A stretch of DNA of 64,000 nt from Planctomycetota bacterium (GTDB taxonomy: Bacteria; Planctomycetota; UBA8742; UBA2392): positions 361,474 through 425,473 of the forward strand of contig JAHBYA010000002.1 of assembly GCA_019636195.1 (NCBI GenBank), in the 5' to 3' direction. Position 1 is the first letter of the stretch. Every line of letters begins with the position of its first letter. This document shows positions 8,316 to 16,794 of this stretch, piece by piece. Below the pieces are notes generated by a model, which was not told the origin of the DNA, did not search any database, and worked only from the letters and a program-made list of their open reading frames with translations. A program made the position numbers and the translations under genes.

Positions 8316-9722
8316 TTACCACTGCAACACCTGGCCTTGCATGTCGGATGGCACTTCGGCGCCGAAGTACTTCAGCACTGTGGGCGCGAAGTCCGTCAGG
8401 CTGAAGGGGGGCAGCTCGCCCTTTGCGGGCACGCCGCCGCCGGCCATGGCAAACACGCCGTGCCAGTTGTGGTTGGCGTCGTCGGGGCCAGTGTCGTTTT
8501 CGAACACGTGCAGCGGCGCGTCAGGCTCGGGCGGGATGCTGCCGATACTGCGCCAGCCAAGGTCGCCGAAAATCACGATCAAATCCGGCGGTATGTTGCG
8601 CACAACCTTGTACGTCTGCTCGGCTGTGTAAACGTGCGTGGTCATGGGCCGGCCCTGGTCGTCAGGGATGGCCTTGAGTTTCTCGCCAAGCTCGGCCAGT
8701 AATGCCGGCACAGCCGCGGGGTCAACAATGCCTTCGGGTTCGCGGCCCTTGATATTGACCATTACGCGCGAGTAGTAGCCGCCCTCGGCCCAGACCTTGG
8801 TGCGCGACCAGTCAACCTGCCCGGCCTTGATCAGCTTGCTCATGCCCACAAGTTCTTTGGGGCGCTCTTTGAGCGTGAGGTAGCCCTTACGCATCAGCCA
8901 TTCATTGATGCGGATGCCGCCGTCCATGCCGCGGGCGCCGTGGTCGCTGACTACTGCAATGGCGGTGTCGGGGTCGTTTTCGTAGGGCGCGATCAGCTCG
9001 CCCATCAGTGTGTCGCACAGCGCGTAGTAGTCGCGCATGGCGTTGTTCAGCGGGTGGTCAGGCACGTAATGCCGGTGCTTTTCGTCGGTATAGCGCCACA
9101 ACACGTGGACAATGCGGTCGGTGCCCATCTCGACCATCATGAAGAAGTCCCACGGTTTGGTGGCCAGCAAATGGCCCGCGAGCTTGAAACGGCGCTTGGC
9201 CATCTCGATCAGCAGGTCGAGGATCTCCTGTTTGTTTTCGCTGCGAAAGTCTTCGGCGTCGGGTATGTAGTCGCACACGCTCATCACTTCCTGCTTGAGC
9301 GTGGCCGGGTAAGTCCACGTGCCTTCCATGTCGGGCAACGGAAAGCCGCTGACCATCACGCCGTTCAGCGGCTTGGGCGGGTAGGTTTGCGGCACGCCCA
9401 GAATGATGTTTTTGTGGCCGGCTTTGGACAGCACGTCCCAGACGCGGGGCTCGCGGACCATTTTGCCGTCGGCAAACGTGAAGGCGTCGTAGGTGTAATC
9501 TTTGCGGTTGCGAAAGCCGTACATGCCCAGGGTGCCGGGGTCTTTGCCGGTGACCATGCACTGCCACGCGGGGATGGTGATCGGCGGAATGGTGCTGCGC
9601 ATGCGCGCATACACGCCGCGTTGGCGAAGGCGCGTAAGGTTGGGCATACGGTCGGCCCAACGCTCAAAGGCCAGCGAGGGCTCCAGACAATCAAGACCGA
9701 CAACAAGAAGGCGTTTCGGCAT
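8316..9722 (-). CDS. Alkaline-phosphatase-superfamily phosphodiesterase/nucleotide pyrophosphatase-like
   Basis: 468 residues. The N-terminus RLLVVGLDCLEP carries the first metal aspartate, ITIPAWQCMVTGKDP holds the candidate Thr nucleophile, and AVVSDHGARGMDGG supplies the Asp-His metal site. A later His (NHNWHGVF) completes the usual set. This is the type I phosphodiesterase layout, which hydrolyses phosphodiesters or pyrophosphates; the substrate cannot be told. No signal peptide is present, so it appears cytoplasmic. The ATG at 9722 is chosen because the longer frame to 9872 runs through the hepT gene. It is the last gene of a minus-strand run after hepT. Confidence 0.85.
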   Translation of the reverse strand: MPKRLLVVGLDCLEPSLAFERWADRMPNLTRLRQRGVYARMRSTIPPITIPAWQCMVTGKDPGTLGMYGFRNRKDYTYDAFTFADGKMVREPRVWDVLSKAGHKNIILGVPQTYPPKPLNGVMVSGFPLPDMEGTWTYPATLKQEVMSVCDYIPDAEDFRSENKQEILDLLIEMAKRRFKLAGHLLATKPWDFFMMVEMGTDRIVHVLWRYTDEKHRHYVPDHPLNNAMRDYYALCDTLMGELIAPYENDPDTAIAVVSDHGARGMDGGIRINEWLMRKGYLTLKERPKELVGMSKLIKAGQVDWSRTKVWAEGGYYSRVMVNIKGREPEGIVDPAAVPALLAELGEKLKAIPDDQGRPMTTHVYTAEQTYKVVRNIPPDLIVIFGDLGWRSIGSIPPEPDAPLHVFENDTGPDDANHNWHGVFAMAGGGVPAKGELPPFSLTDFAPTVLKYFGAEVPSDMQGQVLQW

Positions 9723-9727
9723 GGGCG

Positions 9728-10072
9728 CTACTCTTCCTCGGCGGGCGCAAATGGCAAGAGTTGCGTTGCCATGTCCGGCAGGTGTTTCATCGCAACATCC
9801 CCGACAATCCTGTGATCCAGCAGATAGTACCCATGAACGATGCGATTTCGCATGCCCACCACGTCTCCCCACGGAAGCGTCGGCAGAGCTGCCTTGAATC
9901 CATCGCTTAGGTGGTTGGACGCTTCTCCGCCCACTTGAATGGCGTACACTACCGCCGACTGAAGTTTCTCGTCGTCCTTGAACTCTTGAAGTGAAACGCC
10001 TCTCATCCAGCGCGCAACTTTTGCGGCCGCATCAAGGATGTGGCCAACGCGCATCGCGTCTTCAGGCTGCAT
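9728..10072 (-). CDS. hepT: HepT-like HEPN toxin (DUF86)
   Basis: A 114-residue all-helical HEPN protein. The active-site motif RX4HXY is intact as R75-NRIV-H80-G-Y82 (MRNRIVHGYY). In this family the Arg and His form an RNA-cleaving site, and the tyrosine is AMPylated by the partner MntA to neutralise it. The ATG at 10072 overlaps the end of mntA by 11 bp, indicating translational coupling. Base composition looks less GC-rich than the neighbours, which fits recent gain. It sits 5 bp from the phosphodiesterase start, apparently inserted into an older run. Confidence 0.88.
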   Translation of the reverse strand: MQPEDAMRVGHILDAAAKVARWMRGVSLQEFKDDEKLQSAVVYAIQVGGEASNHLSDGFKAALPTLPWGDVVGMRNRIVHGYYLLDHRIVGDVAMKHLPDMATQLLPFAPAEEE

Positions 10073-10367
10073 AGGCAAGTTGCGCCTCACGCAGGACGCG
10101 TTTGCGGATGAACCGACTGATGTGCTCGAACGGCACGAGGTCAACTTTGCGGCCGCCGAACAGCGCCGAAAGTTCGTTCTCAAAAGACACGATGTGCCAG
10201 CCGATGACGGCGTCGGGCTCAAACTCGTACAGCACGTCCACGTCACTTTCCGGGCCGAAGTCGTCGCGAAGCACAGAGCCGAAAAATGCAAGCCGCTTGA
10301 CCTTCCAGCGCCTGCAAAGCTCGGCCAGCTTTTCGTGGTCGTAACGGATTTTCACCGCGGGTTCCAT
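10062..10367 (-). CDS. mntA: MntA-like minimal nucleotidyltransferase antitoxin
   Basis: A 101-residue minimal nucleotidyltransferase. The polymerase-beta-type motif GSX10DXD is exact: G30-S31, ten residues, then D42-V-D44 (FFGSVLRDDFGPESDVDVL). In characterised pairs this enzyme transfers AMP to the HepT tyrosine and so acts as the antitoxin. The ATG at 10367 is chosen; an in-frame ATG at 10385 would add six residues. Gene order (antitoxin first, overlapping toxin) is the usual one. Confidence 0.88.
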   Translation of the reverse strand: MEPAVKIRYDHEKLAELCRRWKVKRLAFFGSVLRDDFGPESDVDVLYEFEPDAVIGWHIVSFENELSALFGGRKVDLVPFEHISRFIRKRVLREAQLAYAA

Positions 10368-10442
10368 GGTGTTCCAGTATAGCAAACGGGCGGGAGTGTC
10401 ACCTGCGCAGCAGACGCAGGGTCATGGCCCGCAAAAGGTGCC

Positions 10443-10496
10443 GCGCACAAAGGACGCGGCGAGCTGCAACAGTACCTCTCTGTGGTCCCTGTGCGA
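10443..10496. repeat. Degenerate inverted repeat upstream of mntA
   Basis: GCGCACAAAGGAC (10443-10455) faces CTCTGTGGTCCCTGTGCGA (10478-10496). The outer bases pair well and the inner ones only loosely, with CACA-type units on both sides. It fills the gap between mntA and the sulfatase-like gene and may be an eroded member of the short-unit repeat class. A short dyad, CTGCAAC with GTTGCAG, surrounds its right half. Confidence 0.35.
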
Positions 10497-10517
10497 GGCC
10501 GCAGTTGCAGTTCACGG

Positions 10518-12014
10518 TTAGTCGTCCACATAGCCCAGCTCGCGCAGGTGGGCTTCGATCTTTTCTTCTTCGGATTGGCCGTTGCCTGCTGCTTTGGCCC
10601 CGTCGCCTGCGTTGCGGGCCCCGGATGCTTTGTCCAGCGCCTCCAGAAAGCTTCGCAACTTGCCTGCAGTTTCGGCCTCGGCTCCAAGCACCGACTTCTT
10701 TTCGCCGGGGTCTTTCTTCAGGTAGTACAGCCGGCGCGTGGGCACGCCCGCCAGAAACAGGTACGGGTCAATGTACGCTGCCTTCAGCAAGCCGCCCACG
10801 CCCTTGCGAAAGTGGTGGCCGTACAAAATCGGCAGCACGCCCGGCCTTGCGACTGTACTCAGCGCCCGGCCCAGCTCTTTAAAGTATTTGCGCACTCGCA
10901 CGCCAAAGGGCGGCGGCGAGTACTCGATGTACTTCCAGTCCGGCGTACGCACGACGCGGGCGTGCTCTTGCCGATGAAACGGAAACGGCACCTCAATCAC
11001 CAGCGCGTCGTGAACCTGCCGGCTGCTTTCTTCCCATAGCGGGCGCAACGACTTGCCGCGAAAGCGCTTCTCGGGCTCAAGGCCGCAGGCGTCGAGCACC
11101 GTCGGCGCAATGTCGATGGTCTGCACCAGCGCGTCGTATCGCTTGCCCTGCGGCAGCACCTGCGGCGCGCGCATGATCAGGGGCACGCGGATCTCTTCTT
11201 CCCACGGAAACTTGCCGTGGCCCGCGAGGCCATGCTCAAAAAACATCTCGCCGTGGTCGCCGACGACGATGATCAGCGTTTCGTCAAGTATCCCGCGCTT
11301 TTCAAGCTCGGCGACCAGCTCGCCGAATTTTTCGTCCTGGTAGCGCAAGCTGCCGTCGTACAGGTCGATCAACTGCTGCAAGTCGGCCCTGTTGCGCACG
11401 CGCGAAAAGGGCCGCCCGCGCCCGTCCACCGGGCCCGTGTAGCCGGGGTCAGCTTCTTTGTTGTAGCTGTCCGGCTGGCGAAAGGGCTCGTGGGTGTCGA
11501 TGGACCAGATCAGCATGAAAAACGGGTCGTAGCTGTCGCCGCGCGCGTCAAGCCAGCGCAGGGCTTTCACGTGCAGGTCTTCACTCAATGGCAGGCAGTA
11601 ATCGTCGCCGCGGGAATCCTGCCCGCGGTCTTTGCAGCGCCGGATGGTCTCGGGGTCTTTGAACGTGTCTTCAAACAGGTCAAAGCCGCGATTGAAGCCG
11701 CGCAGCGCCGAAACCTGGTACACGCCCGAAAACGCAACCGCCTGGTAGCCCGCGCCCTTGAGCATTTCCGGCAGCCACGGCATGTCGGCATTGAGCGCAT
11801 CGCGCATTTTGTGAATGCCCGTGCGCGAGGGGTGCTGGCTTGAAAAAATGCTGGCGCCGGAAGGCGCAGTCCAGCCGCTGTTGGAGTACGCGTTGGTGAA
11901 CGCCACGCCCTGGGCGCACATGCGGTCAAGGTTGGGCGTGCAGTCGCGCGCATAGCCCAGCGCGTGAATACGGTCGGCGCGCAGGCAATCCATGACGTAA
12001 AGAATGACGTTCAT
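10518..12014 (-). CDS. Sulfatase-fold hydrolase or phospho-transferase lacking the formylglycine motif
   Basis: A 498-residue sulfatase-superfamily protein. Metal residues are visible in [16 protein letters not shown] and [18 protein letters not shown]. At the nucleophile position, where sulfatases have C/S-X-P-X-R, it reads [10 protein letters not shown], so there is neither Cys nor Ser followed by Arg. The Thr could act directly, as in LtaS-like phosphoglycerol transferases and related phosphodiesterases. No signal peptide is seen. It is therefore probably not a maturase-dependent sulfatase. The C-terminal ~40 residues are polar and acidic. It is divergent from cysC, suggestive of sulfur metabolism only by position. 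Confidence 0.8.
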   Translation of the reverse strand: MNVILYVMDCLRADRIHALGYARDCTPNLDRMCAQGVAFTNAYSNSGWTAPSGASIFSSQHPSRTGIHKMRDALNADMPWLPEMLKGAGYQAVAFSGVYQVSALRGFNRGFDLFEDTFKDPETIRRCKDRGQDSRGDDYCLPLSEDLHVKALRWLDARGDSYDPFFMLIWSIDTHEPFRQPDSYNKEADPGYTGPVDGRGRPFSRVRNRADLQQLIDLYDGSLRYQDEKFGELVAELEKRGILDETLIIVVGDHGEMFFEHGLAGHGKFPWEEEIRVPLIMRAPQVLPQGKRYDALVQTIDIAPTVLDACGLEPEKRFRGKSLRPLWEESSRQVHDALVIEVPFPFHRQEHARVVRTPDWKYIEYSPPPFGVRVRKYFKELGRALSTVARPGVLPILYGHHFRKGVGGLLKAAYIDPYLFLAGVPTRRLYYLKKDPGEKKSVLGAEAETAGKLRSFLEALDKASGARNAGDGAKAAGNGQSEEEKIEAHLRELGYVDD

Positions 12015-12117
12015 GGCCGCAATATGCCGTGCAACAAAGGAAGGGAAAGTAGGAAGGCCGTGCTTCCCCTACCGCTTGCCGCTTTCGCTTGTATTTAAGC
12101 GAACCACGGAGGCAGTC

Positions 12118-12660
12118 ATGTCGCAGCGGATTGGCTTTACGGTGTGGTTCACGGGTTTGTCGGGCGCAGGCAAGAGCACGCTGGCAGAGGCGCTTTCGGC
12201 GCGCATGCTGGCACAGCAGATCGCTCACGAGATTCTGGACGGCGACTTGGTGCGCACGAACCTGAGCAAGGGCTTGGGCTTTTCCAAAGAAGACCGCGAC
12301 ACCAACATCCGCCGCATCGGCTTCGTCGCCAACCTGCTGACAAAGCACGGCGTGCCGGTGCTGACGGCCGCGATCAGCCCCTACAAAGCCATCCGCGAAG
12401 AATGCCGCGCGCTGATCGGGCCCGAGCGCTTTGTCGAAGTGCATGTCCACGCGCCGCTGGACACGCTGGTCGAGCGCGATGTGAAGGGCCTGTACAAGAA
12501 GGCCATTGCCGGCGAGATCAAGAACTTCACGGGCGTCAGCGACCCCTACGAAGCGCCGGAAGCCCCCCACGTGCACGTTGACAGCAGCACCGAGAGCATT
12601 GAGCAATCGCTGGAAAAGCTGTGGCGCCACCTGGTCGAGCGCGGCTTTATCAAGGCGTGA
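12118..12660 (+). CDS. cysC: Adenylylsulfate (APS) kinase
   Basis: A 180-residue kinase that phosphorylates APS to PAPS. The Walker A loop GLSGAGKS is at residues 13-20; LDGDLVR, the [13 protein letters not shown] helix and the [17 protein letters not shown] core follow the CysC pattern. The ATG at 12118 has GGAGG 6 nt upstream. It is followed by two hairpins and then sat on the same strand, so both steps from sulfate to PAPS are encoded here. Confidence 0.95.
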   Translation: MSQRIGFTVWFTGLSGAGKSTLAEALSARMLAQQIAHEILDGDLVRTNLSKGLGFSKEDRDTNIRRIGFVANLLTKHGVPVLTAAISPYKAIREECRALIGPERFVEVHVHAPLDTLVERDVKGLYKKAIAGEIKNFTGVSDPYEAPEAPHVHVDSSTESIEQSLEKLWRHLVERGFIKA

Positions 12661-12664
12661 CAGC

Positions 12665-12681
12665 AAGCCCCGTGGGGCTTT
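12665..12681 (+). terminator. Small hairpin just after cysC
   Basis: AAGCCCC (12665-12671) pairs with GGGGCTT (12674-12680), followed by T. It begins 4 nt after the cysC stop and precedes a stronger hairpin, so the two may act in tandem. Confidence 0.45.
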
Positions 12682-12691
12682 GACATACTGC

Positions 12692-12719
12692 GCCCCGGCC
12701 TGACGGTCGGGGCTCTTTG
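12692..12719 (+). terminator. Rho-independent terminator of cysC
   Basis: GCCCCGGCC (12692-12700) pairs with GGTCGGGGC (12705-12713), with one G-U pair and a TGAC loop, followed by TCTTTG. This is the classic stem plus T-rich tail. Confidence 0.7.
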
Positions 12720-12745
12720 TTACTCGCAATTGGCGCCCGCGTCGC

Positions 12746-12751
12746 TATAAA
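12746..12751 (+). promoter_or_regulatory. Possible -10 element of sat
   Basis: TATAAA lies 34 bp upstream of the sat ATG, downstream of the cysC terminator. No convincing -35 box is seen at the right spacing. Confidence 0.3.
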
Positions 12752-12785
12752 CGCGGCCTCACGGGCCTGAGTACATGGAGCAAAG

Positions 12786-13931
12786 ATGCCAGCAAACACC
12801 CCGGTCGGCGGCACCCTGGTCAATCGTGTTGTCGCTGACGCAGCCAAGCTGCGCGCGGAAGCCGAAAAGCTGCCCGCCATTACCCTGCCCGCCGCCGAAG
12901 TGTGGGATCTGAAGCTGCTTGCCGTCGGCGGTTATTCGCCGCTGGGCGGCTTTGTCAACGAGCACGACTACGCCAGCATCATCGCGCGCGGCAAGCTGTC
13001 CGATGGCACGCCCTGGACGGTGCCGATCACGCTGGGCGTGCAGGACGCAAGCAAGCTGGCCGCCGGCAAGCGGGCCGCCCTGAAAGACGAAAAAGGCAAC
13101 CTGCTGGGCGCGATCACCGTGCAGCAACTGTATGCCCGCCGCTTTGAAGACGAAGCCAAAGGCGTGTTCAAGACACTTGACGAAGCCCACCCCGGCGTCG
13201 CGCGCATCAAAAGTGCCGGCCAGACGCTGGTCGCCGGCGAAGTCGATGTGCTGCCGGAGGCACTGCCCAGCAACGAGCAGGGCCTGCCGTTTAAACCCGC
13301 TGAGGTGCGCGCCGAGATTGACCGCCGCGGCTGGAAAAGCGTGGTCGCGTTCCAGACCCGCAACCCCATCCATCGTGCGCACGAGTACCTGCTGCGAACG
13401 GCGCTGGAAACCGCCGACGGCCTTCTGATTCACCCGCTTGTCGGGGAGACAAAGTCTGACGACATTCCGGCCGACGTGCGCACCCAGTGCTACGTCGCGC
13501 TGATTGACAAGTACTTCCCGAAAGACCGCGTGTTGCTGGCGGCGCTGCCGGCGCCCATGCGCTACGCCGGGCCGAAAGAGGCGATTCACCACGCGCTGAT
13601 TCGCCGCAATTACGGCGCGACGCACTTCATTGTGGGCCGCGACCACGCGGGCGTTGGCAACTACTACGGCACCTACGACGCGCAGCAGATTTTTGAAACC
13701 TACGCCGCCGGCGAGCTGGGCATTGCCAACCTGAACTTTGAGCACAGCTTCTGGTGCAAGGGTGTCGGCGGCTACGCCACCAGCAAGACCAGCCCGTTCG
13801 GCAAGGAGCATCACCTGACCATCAGCGGCACCAGGCTGCGCGAGTTGCTGGCAGCGGGCGAGTACCCGCCCGCCGAGATTGTGCGGCCTGAGCTGGCGGA
13901 AATCCTGATGGCGTATTACCGGGGCAAGTAG
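12786..13931 (+). CDS. sat: Sulfate adenylyltransferase (ATP sulfurylase)
   Basis: A 381-residue single-chain ATP sulfurylase producing APS from ATP and sulfate. RNPIHRAHEYLLR near residue 195 is the conserved (T/H)xxH-type nucleotide-binding motif, GRDHAGVGNYYG near 285 is the second catalytic histidine motif, and the ISGTRLRELLAAGEYPP tail closes the domain. Length fits the Sat family without a fused kinase, consistent with separate cysC. GGAG lies 5 nt before the ATG. No APS or PAPS reductase is in view, so assimilation, dissimilation or sulfation cannot be separated. Confidence 0.95.
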   Translation: MPANTPVGGTLVNRVVADAAKLRAEAEKLPAITLPAAEVWDLKLLAVGGYSPLGGFVNEHDYASIIARGKLSDGTPWTVPITLGVQDASKLAAGKRAALKDEKGNLLGAITVQQLYARRFEDEAKGVFKTLDEAHPGVARIKSAGQTLVAGEVDVLPEALPSNEQGLPFKPAEVRAEIDRRGWKSVVAFQTRNPIHRAHEYLLRTALETADGLLIHPLVGETKSDDIPADVRTQCYVALIDKYFPKDRVLLAALPAPMRYAGPKEAIHHALIRRNYGATHFIVGRDHAGVGNYYGTYDAQQIFETYAAGELGIANLNFEHSFWCKGVGGYATSKTSPFGKEHHLTISGTRLRELLAAGEYPPAEIVRPELAEILMAYYRGK

Positions 13932-13940
13932 CCGCAAGGC

Positions 13941-14837
13941 ATGGACTTCGCCGCTTATTGCGCAAACCTGATCAACCGCGTCAACGCGGCCGGTTGGGTT
14001 GTGCAGTCGCAAAAAACCATTCCTTACGGCGTGCAGTACAACCTGTCCGACAAAGCCGGGCGCAGCGCAAGCCTGAACGCCTACAGCGGCAAGAAGGGCT
14101 TTTCAAACGTGCCCGGCGGCAAAGATGGCGCGGCATTGGCCGCCGACCTTGGCTTGCCCGCACCCGGCGCGCCGCTGCCGGAAGCGACCAGCGGCGACCC
14201 TTTCAGACTCGGCGCGCCGCGGGTCGGCGGCGATGAATCAGGCAAGGGCGACTTTTTCGGGCCGCTGGTGGTCGCCGCGTTTCACCTTGACTCCGCGACC
14301 GAAAAGCAGCTTGCGGGCAGCGGCATAACAGACAGCAAAGCGCTGACCGACGCCAAGATCACGCGCCTTGCGGGCGTGCTGGACAAAACCGGCCGCGGCG
14401 AGGTGCTGACAATGATGCCCCGCGAGTACAACCCCGAGTACCAGCGCACCGGCAACCTGAACGTGCTGCTGTCGCGACTGCACGGGCGCTGCATCGGCGC
14501 GCTGATCAAGCGGCTGGGGGCGCCGAAGTCGATTCTCGTGGACGAGTTCATGCGCGACAGCACCGAGCTTGCGGCCGCCATCAGTGCGCCCAAGGGCGTG
14601 AAGCTGCTCACGCGCACAAAGGCCGAAAGCGACCTTGCCGTGGCCGCCGCCAGCGTGCTGGCCCGCGCGGCCTTTGTCGAAGGCCTGAAAGAGCTGGGCC
14701 ACGAGTTCGGGCAAGAATTCCCGCCCGGTGCGGGCGACCCGGTGATCAAGGCGGGTCGCGCCTTCGTCAGGTCTTTCGGCAAGGCTCAGTTGGTCAACGT
14801 CGCCAAGACGCACTTCAAGACGACAGAACGGCTGTAA
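13941..14837 (+). CDS. rnhC: Ribonuclease HIII
   Basis: A 298-residue RNase H that removes RNA from RNA-DNA hybrids. The first ~85 residues have the small N-terminal substrate-binding domain typical of HIII, ending with the catalytic GGDESGKGDFFGPLVVAAF. ITDSKALTD and SILVDEFMRDS provide further active-site acids. The GGDESGKGD form separates HIII from HII. It starts 9 bp after sat, so it is probably cotranscribed by position only. Confidence 0.92.
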   Translation: MDFAAYCANLINRVNAAGWVVQSQKTIPYGVQYNLSDKAGRSASLNAYSGKKGFSNVPGGKDGAALAADLGLPAPGAPLPEATSGDPFRLGAPRVGGDESGKGDFFGPLVVAAFHLDSATEKQLAGSGITDSKALTDAKITRLAGVLDKTGRGEVLTMMPREYNPEYQRTGNLNVLLSRLHGRCIGALIKRLGAPKSILVDEFMRDSTELAAAISAPKGVKLLTRTKAESDLAVAAASVLARAAFVEGLKELGHEFGQEFPPGAGDPVIKAGRAFVRSFGKAQLVNVAKTHFKTTERL

Positions 14838-14907
14838 GCCCCGCCCTTCCGATTGACAGTGACCCTTCTGCCGCTACCATCCCTGCCTTGTTGACAGGAG
14901 TTGCAAG

Positions 14908-16005
14908 TTGAAGCGCGTACTGCTTTTCGGTTCCCTGCTTGTTGCCGCCACTGTGGCGGTCGTGGTTCTGGCCCAGCCGGGCGTCATGCCCGTTGTGGAC
15001 AAGAATTACAACCCGGACTGGAAGAAGCTCAGGGCGGACGTCACCAACCAGGCCGGCAGCGTGGCCATTGAGCCCAGGTTCAAGGGCATCAACGGCGACC
15101 GCTTTGCCTACGAGATTGACTATCGCGGCGTCAGCCGCGGCACGCTGACAGAAGACGGCAAGCCCGCAGAAGCCTACTACTTGAATGCGCATTGGGCCAC
15201 GCAGGCCAGTTTCAAGTGCGACGAAGATGTGCTTGAGGGCCGCAACGACCTGCGCCTTGCAGTGCGTTACGACTCGATGAACTTTCTGGTCGATAACGGC
15301 AAGGCTCGCTACTCGGGCTACATCGGCCCCGAGATCGGCGGCCGCAAATCCATGTTCCATGAGGTCGCTCGGGACGGCACGCGCAGCGAAGTGGCCAACA
15401 TTCCCGGCTGGGCAGGGATTAACGCGCGCACGGTTGACACCAACCGTTCAATGCAGTCGGGCGAGGTCGCGGCGGTTGCATGGTTCAGCATCAGCGACCA
15501 TGGCCGGCTGTACAATGAGGTTTATTATGCGGACTTCGGCTCGCCTGACCAGCGCAACTACCCCGGTCGTTTTCAAGACCCGGTGTTTGTCGCGCTTGGC
15601 CTGTTCGCCGAGTTCCCGGCCGATGCATCATTGAAAGTCGGCGAGACGGTCAGTGTTCGCCGCCGCCTGCCGGTCGGCGCGGGCCACGGCGCGACCACCC
15701 TGTACGATGTGACCTACAAGCTTGAAAAGCTCTACGGCACGGTGACAGAGCCGGTCGGGGCGCGCTTTTCATTCACGGCTGTGCCCGCAGTGCGTGAGCA
15801 CACGGCGCGTGTGGATGGCCTGGACGTGAAGTTCACCGCGCCTGACTTCCGCAACGGCAGCCTGCTGCTTGACTTGGTCAAGGGCGTGCCGCTGCACATG
15901 CAGTGGGCGTACACACTCAAGGGCAGTGCCGGCGGCACGACCTTTGAGAATGACATTGAGTTCACGGCGTCGCTTCGCAAAGAAAACGAAGCGAACGCCA
16001 ACTAG
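14908..16005 (+). CDS. Secreted or membrane-anchored protein of unknown function
   Basis: 365 residues. A TTG start at 14908 is chosen because AGGAG lies 7 nt upstream and the product then begins KRVLLFGSLLVAATVAVVVLA, a clean signal or anchor segment. The rest is beta-rich and hydrophilic, with no cysteine cluster or enzyme motif that I recognise. Alternating Tyr/Asp/Gly stretches suggest an extracytoplasmic beta fold. It stands between rnhC and the RNase E operon. Confidence 0.75.
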   Translation: MKRVLLFGSLLVAATVAVVVLAQPGVMPVVDKNYNPDWKKLRADVTNQAGSVAIEPRFKGINGDRFAYEIDYRGVSRGTLTEDGKPAEAYYLNAHWATQASFKCDEDVLEGRNDLRLAVRYDSMNFLVDNGKARYSGYIGPEIGGRKSMFHEVARDGTRSEVANIPGWAGINARTVDTNRSMQSGEVAAVAWFSISDHGRLYNEVYYADFGSPDQRNYPGRFQDPVFVALGLFAEFPADASLKVGETVSVRRRLPVGAGHGATTLYDVTYKLEKLYGTVTEPVGARFSFTAVPAVREHTARVDGLDVKFTAPDFRNGSLLLDLVKGVPLHMQWAYTLKGSAGGTTFENDIEFTASLRKENEANAN

Positions 16006-16117
16006 TTTGCGGCGGCCTCGGTCGCCACAAGAAACTGATACCGGGAGTATCCCGGAGGAAGTCGGCCCGGCGGTTTTTCCGGCGGGCGGAGGATCCTGGC
16101 CCACGCGGGCCTTGCGG

Positions 16118-16777
16118 ATGGCGGCAACCCGATACCGGATGCGCTTTGAAAAGCGCGGGGCGCTGCGGTTCATATCGCATCATGACCTGATGCGCGTCTT
16201 TGAACTCGCGTTGCGCCGCTCCGGTCTGCCGGTTGCCTACACGCAGGGCTTCAACCCGCACCCGAAGGTCTCGTTCGCGATTGCCTTGCCGCTGGGTGTC
16301 GAAAGCCTCGACGAAATCGTCGATATCGACATCGCCCATGAACAGCAGGCGCCCGCGCCGCAAGACGTGCTGGACACGCTTGCCGCGCAGATGCCGCCCG
16401 GCCTGCACCTGAAAACGGCGCAGGCGGCCACCGCAAGGCCTGAAGTCATCGCACAGGACTTTGAATGCGAGTTGCCGCCAGGCCACGATCTTGAGGATCT
16501 GGGGCAGAAGTTGCAGGCGTTTCTCGCCGAGTCATCCCGCGCGCACACCCGCGCACGCGGCGCCAGAAAGGCGGCGCGCAACTTTGACGCACGCCGGTAC
16601 ACACTGGCGGCGTCACTCGACGGCGACCTGCTGCGCATGCGCCTCAAGTCCGGCAATGAAGGGGGCATGAAGCCCTCTGACCTGCTGGAAATCCTCGGGC
16701 TTGACCCCAACCGCCTGCTGGTCACCAAGACCCGCACCGTGCTGGCCGACGAAGCAACAGGAGAGGATGGGCGCTGA
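16118..16777 (+). CDS. Radical-SAM-linked protein, TIGR03936/DUF2344 type
   Basis: 219 residues. The N-terminus YRMRFEKRGALRFISHHDLMRVFE and AYTQGFNPHPKVSFAIALPLGVES are the family signatures. In many bacteria this domain is fused to the C-terminus of, or encoded beside, a radical SAM protein and next to RNase G; its activity is uncharacterised. Here it stands alone, 17 bp upstream of the RNase E/G gene, with no radical SAM gene in the window. The ATG at 16118 is chosen; the longer frame overlaps the preceding gene. Confidence 0.85.
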   Translation: MAATRYRMRFEKRGALRFISHHDLMRVFELALRRSGLPVAYTQGFNPHPKVSFAIALPLGVESLDEIVDIDIAHEQQAPAPQDVLDTLAAQMPPGLHLKTAQAATARPEVIAQDFECELPPGHDLEDLGQKLQAFLAESSRAHTRARGARKAARNFDARRYTLAASLDGDLLRMRLKSGNEGGMKPSDLLEILGLDPNRLLVTKTRTVLADEATGEDGR

Positions 16778-16794
16778 ACGGCGCCCCGCACACC

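Noticed and set aside
16020..16117. Terminator or repeat element between the secreted protein and the TIGR03936 gene
   Set aside because: It holds a 6-bp stem (CCGGGA/TCCCGG) and GGCGG direct repeats only, too weak in such GC-rich DNA.
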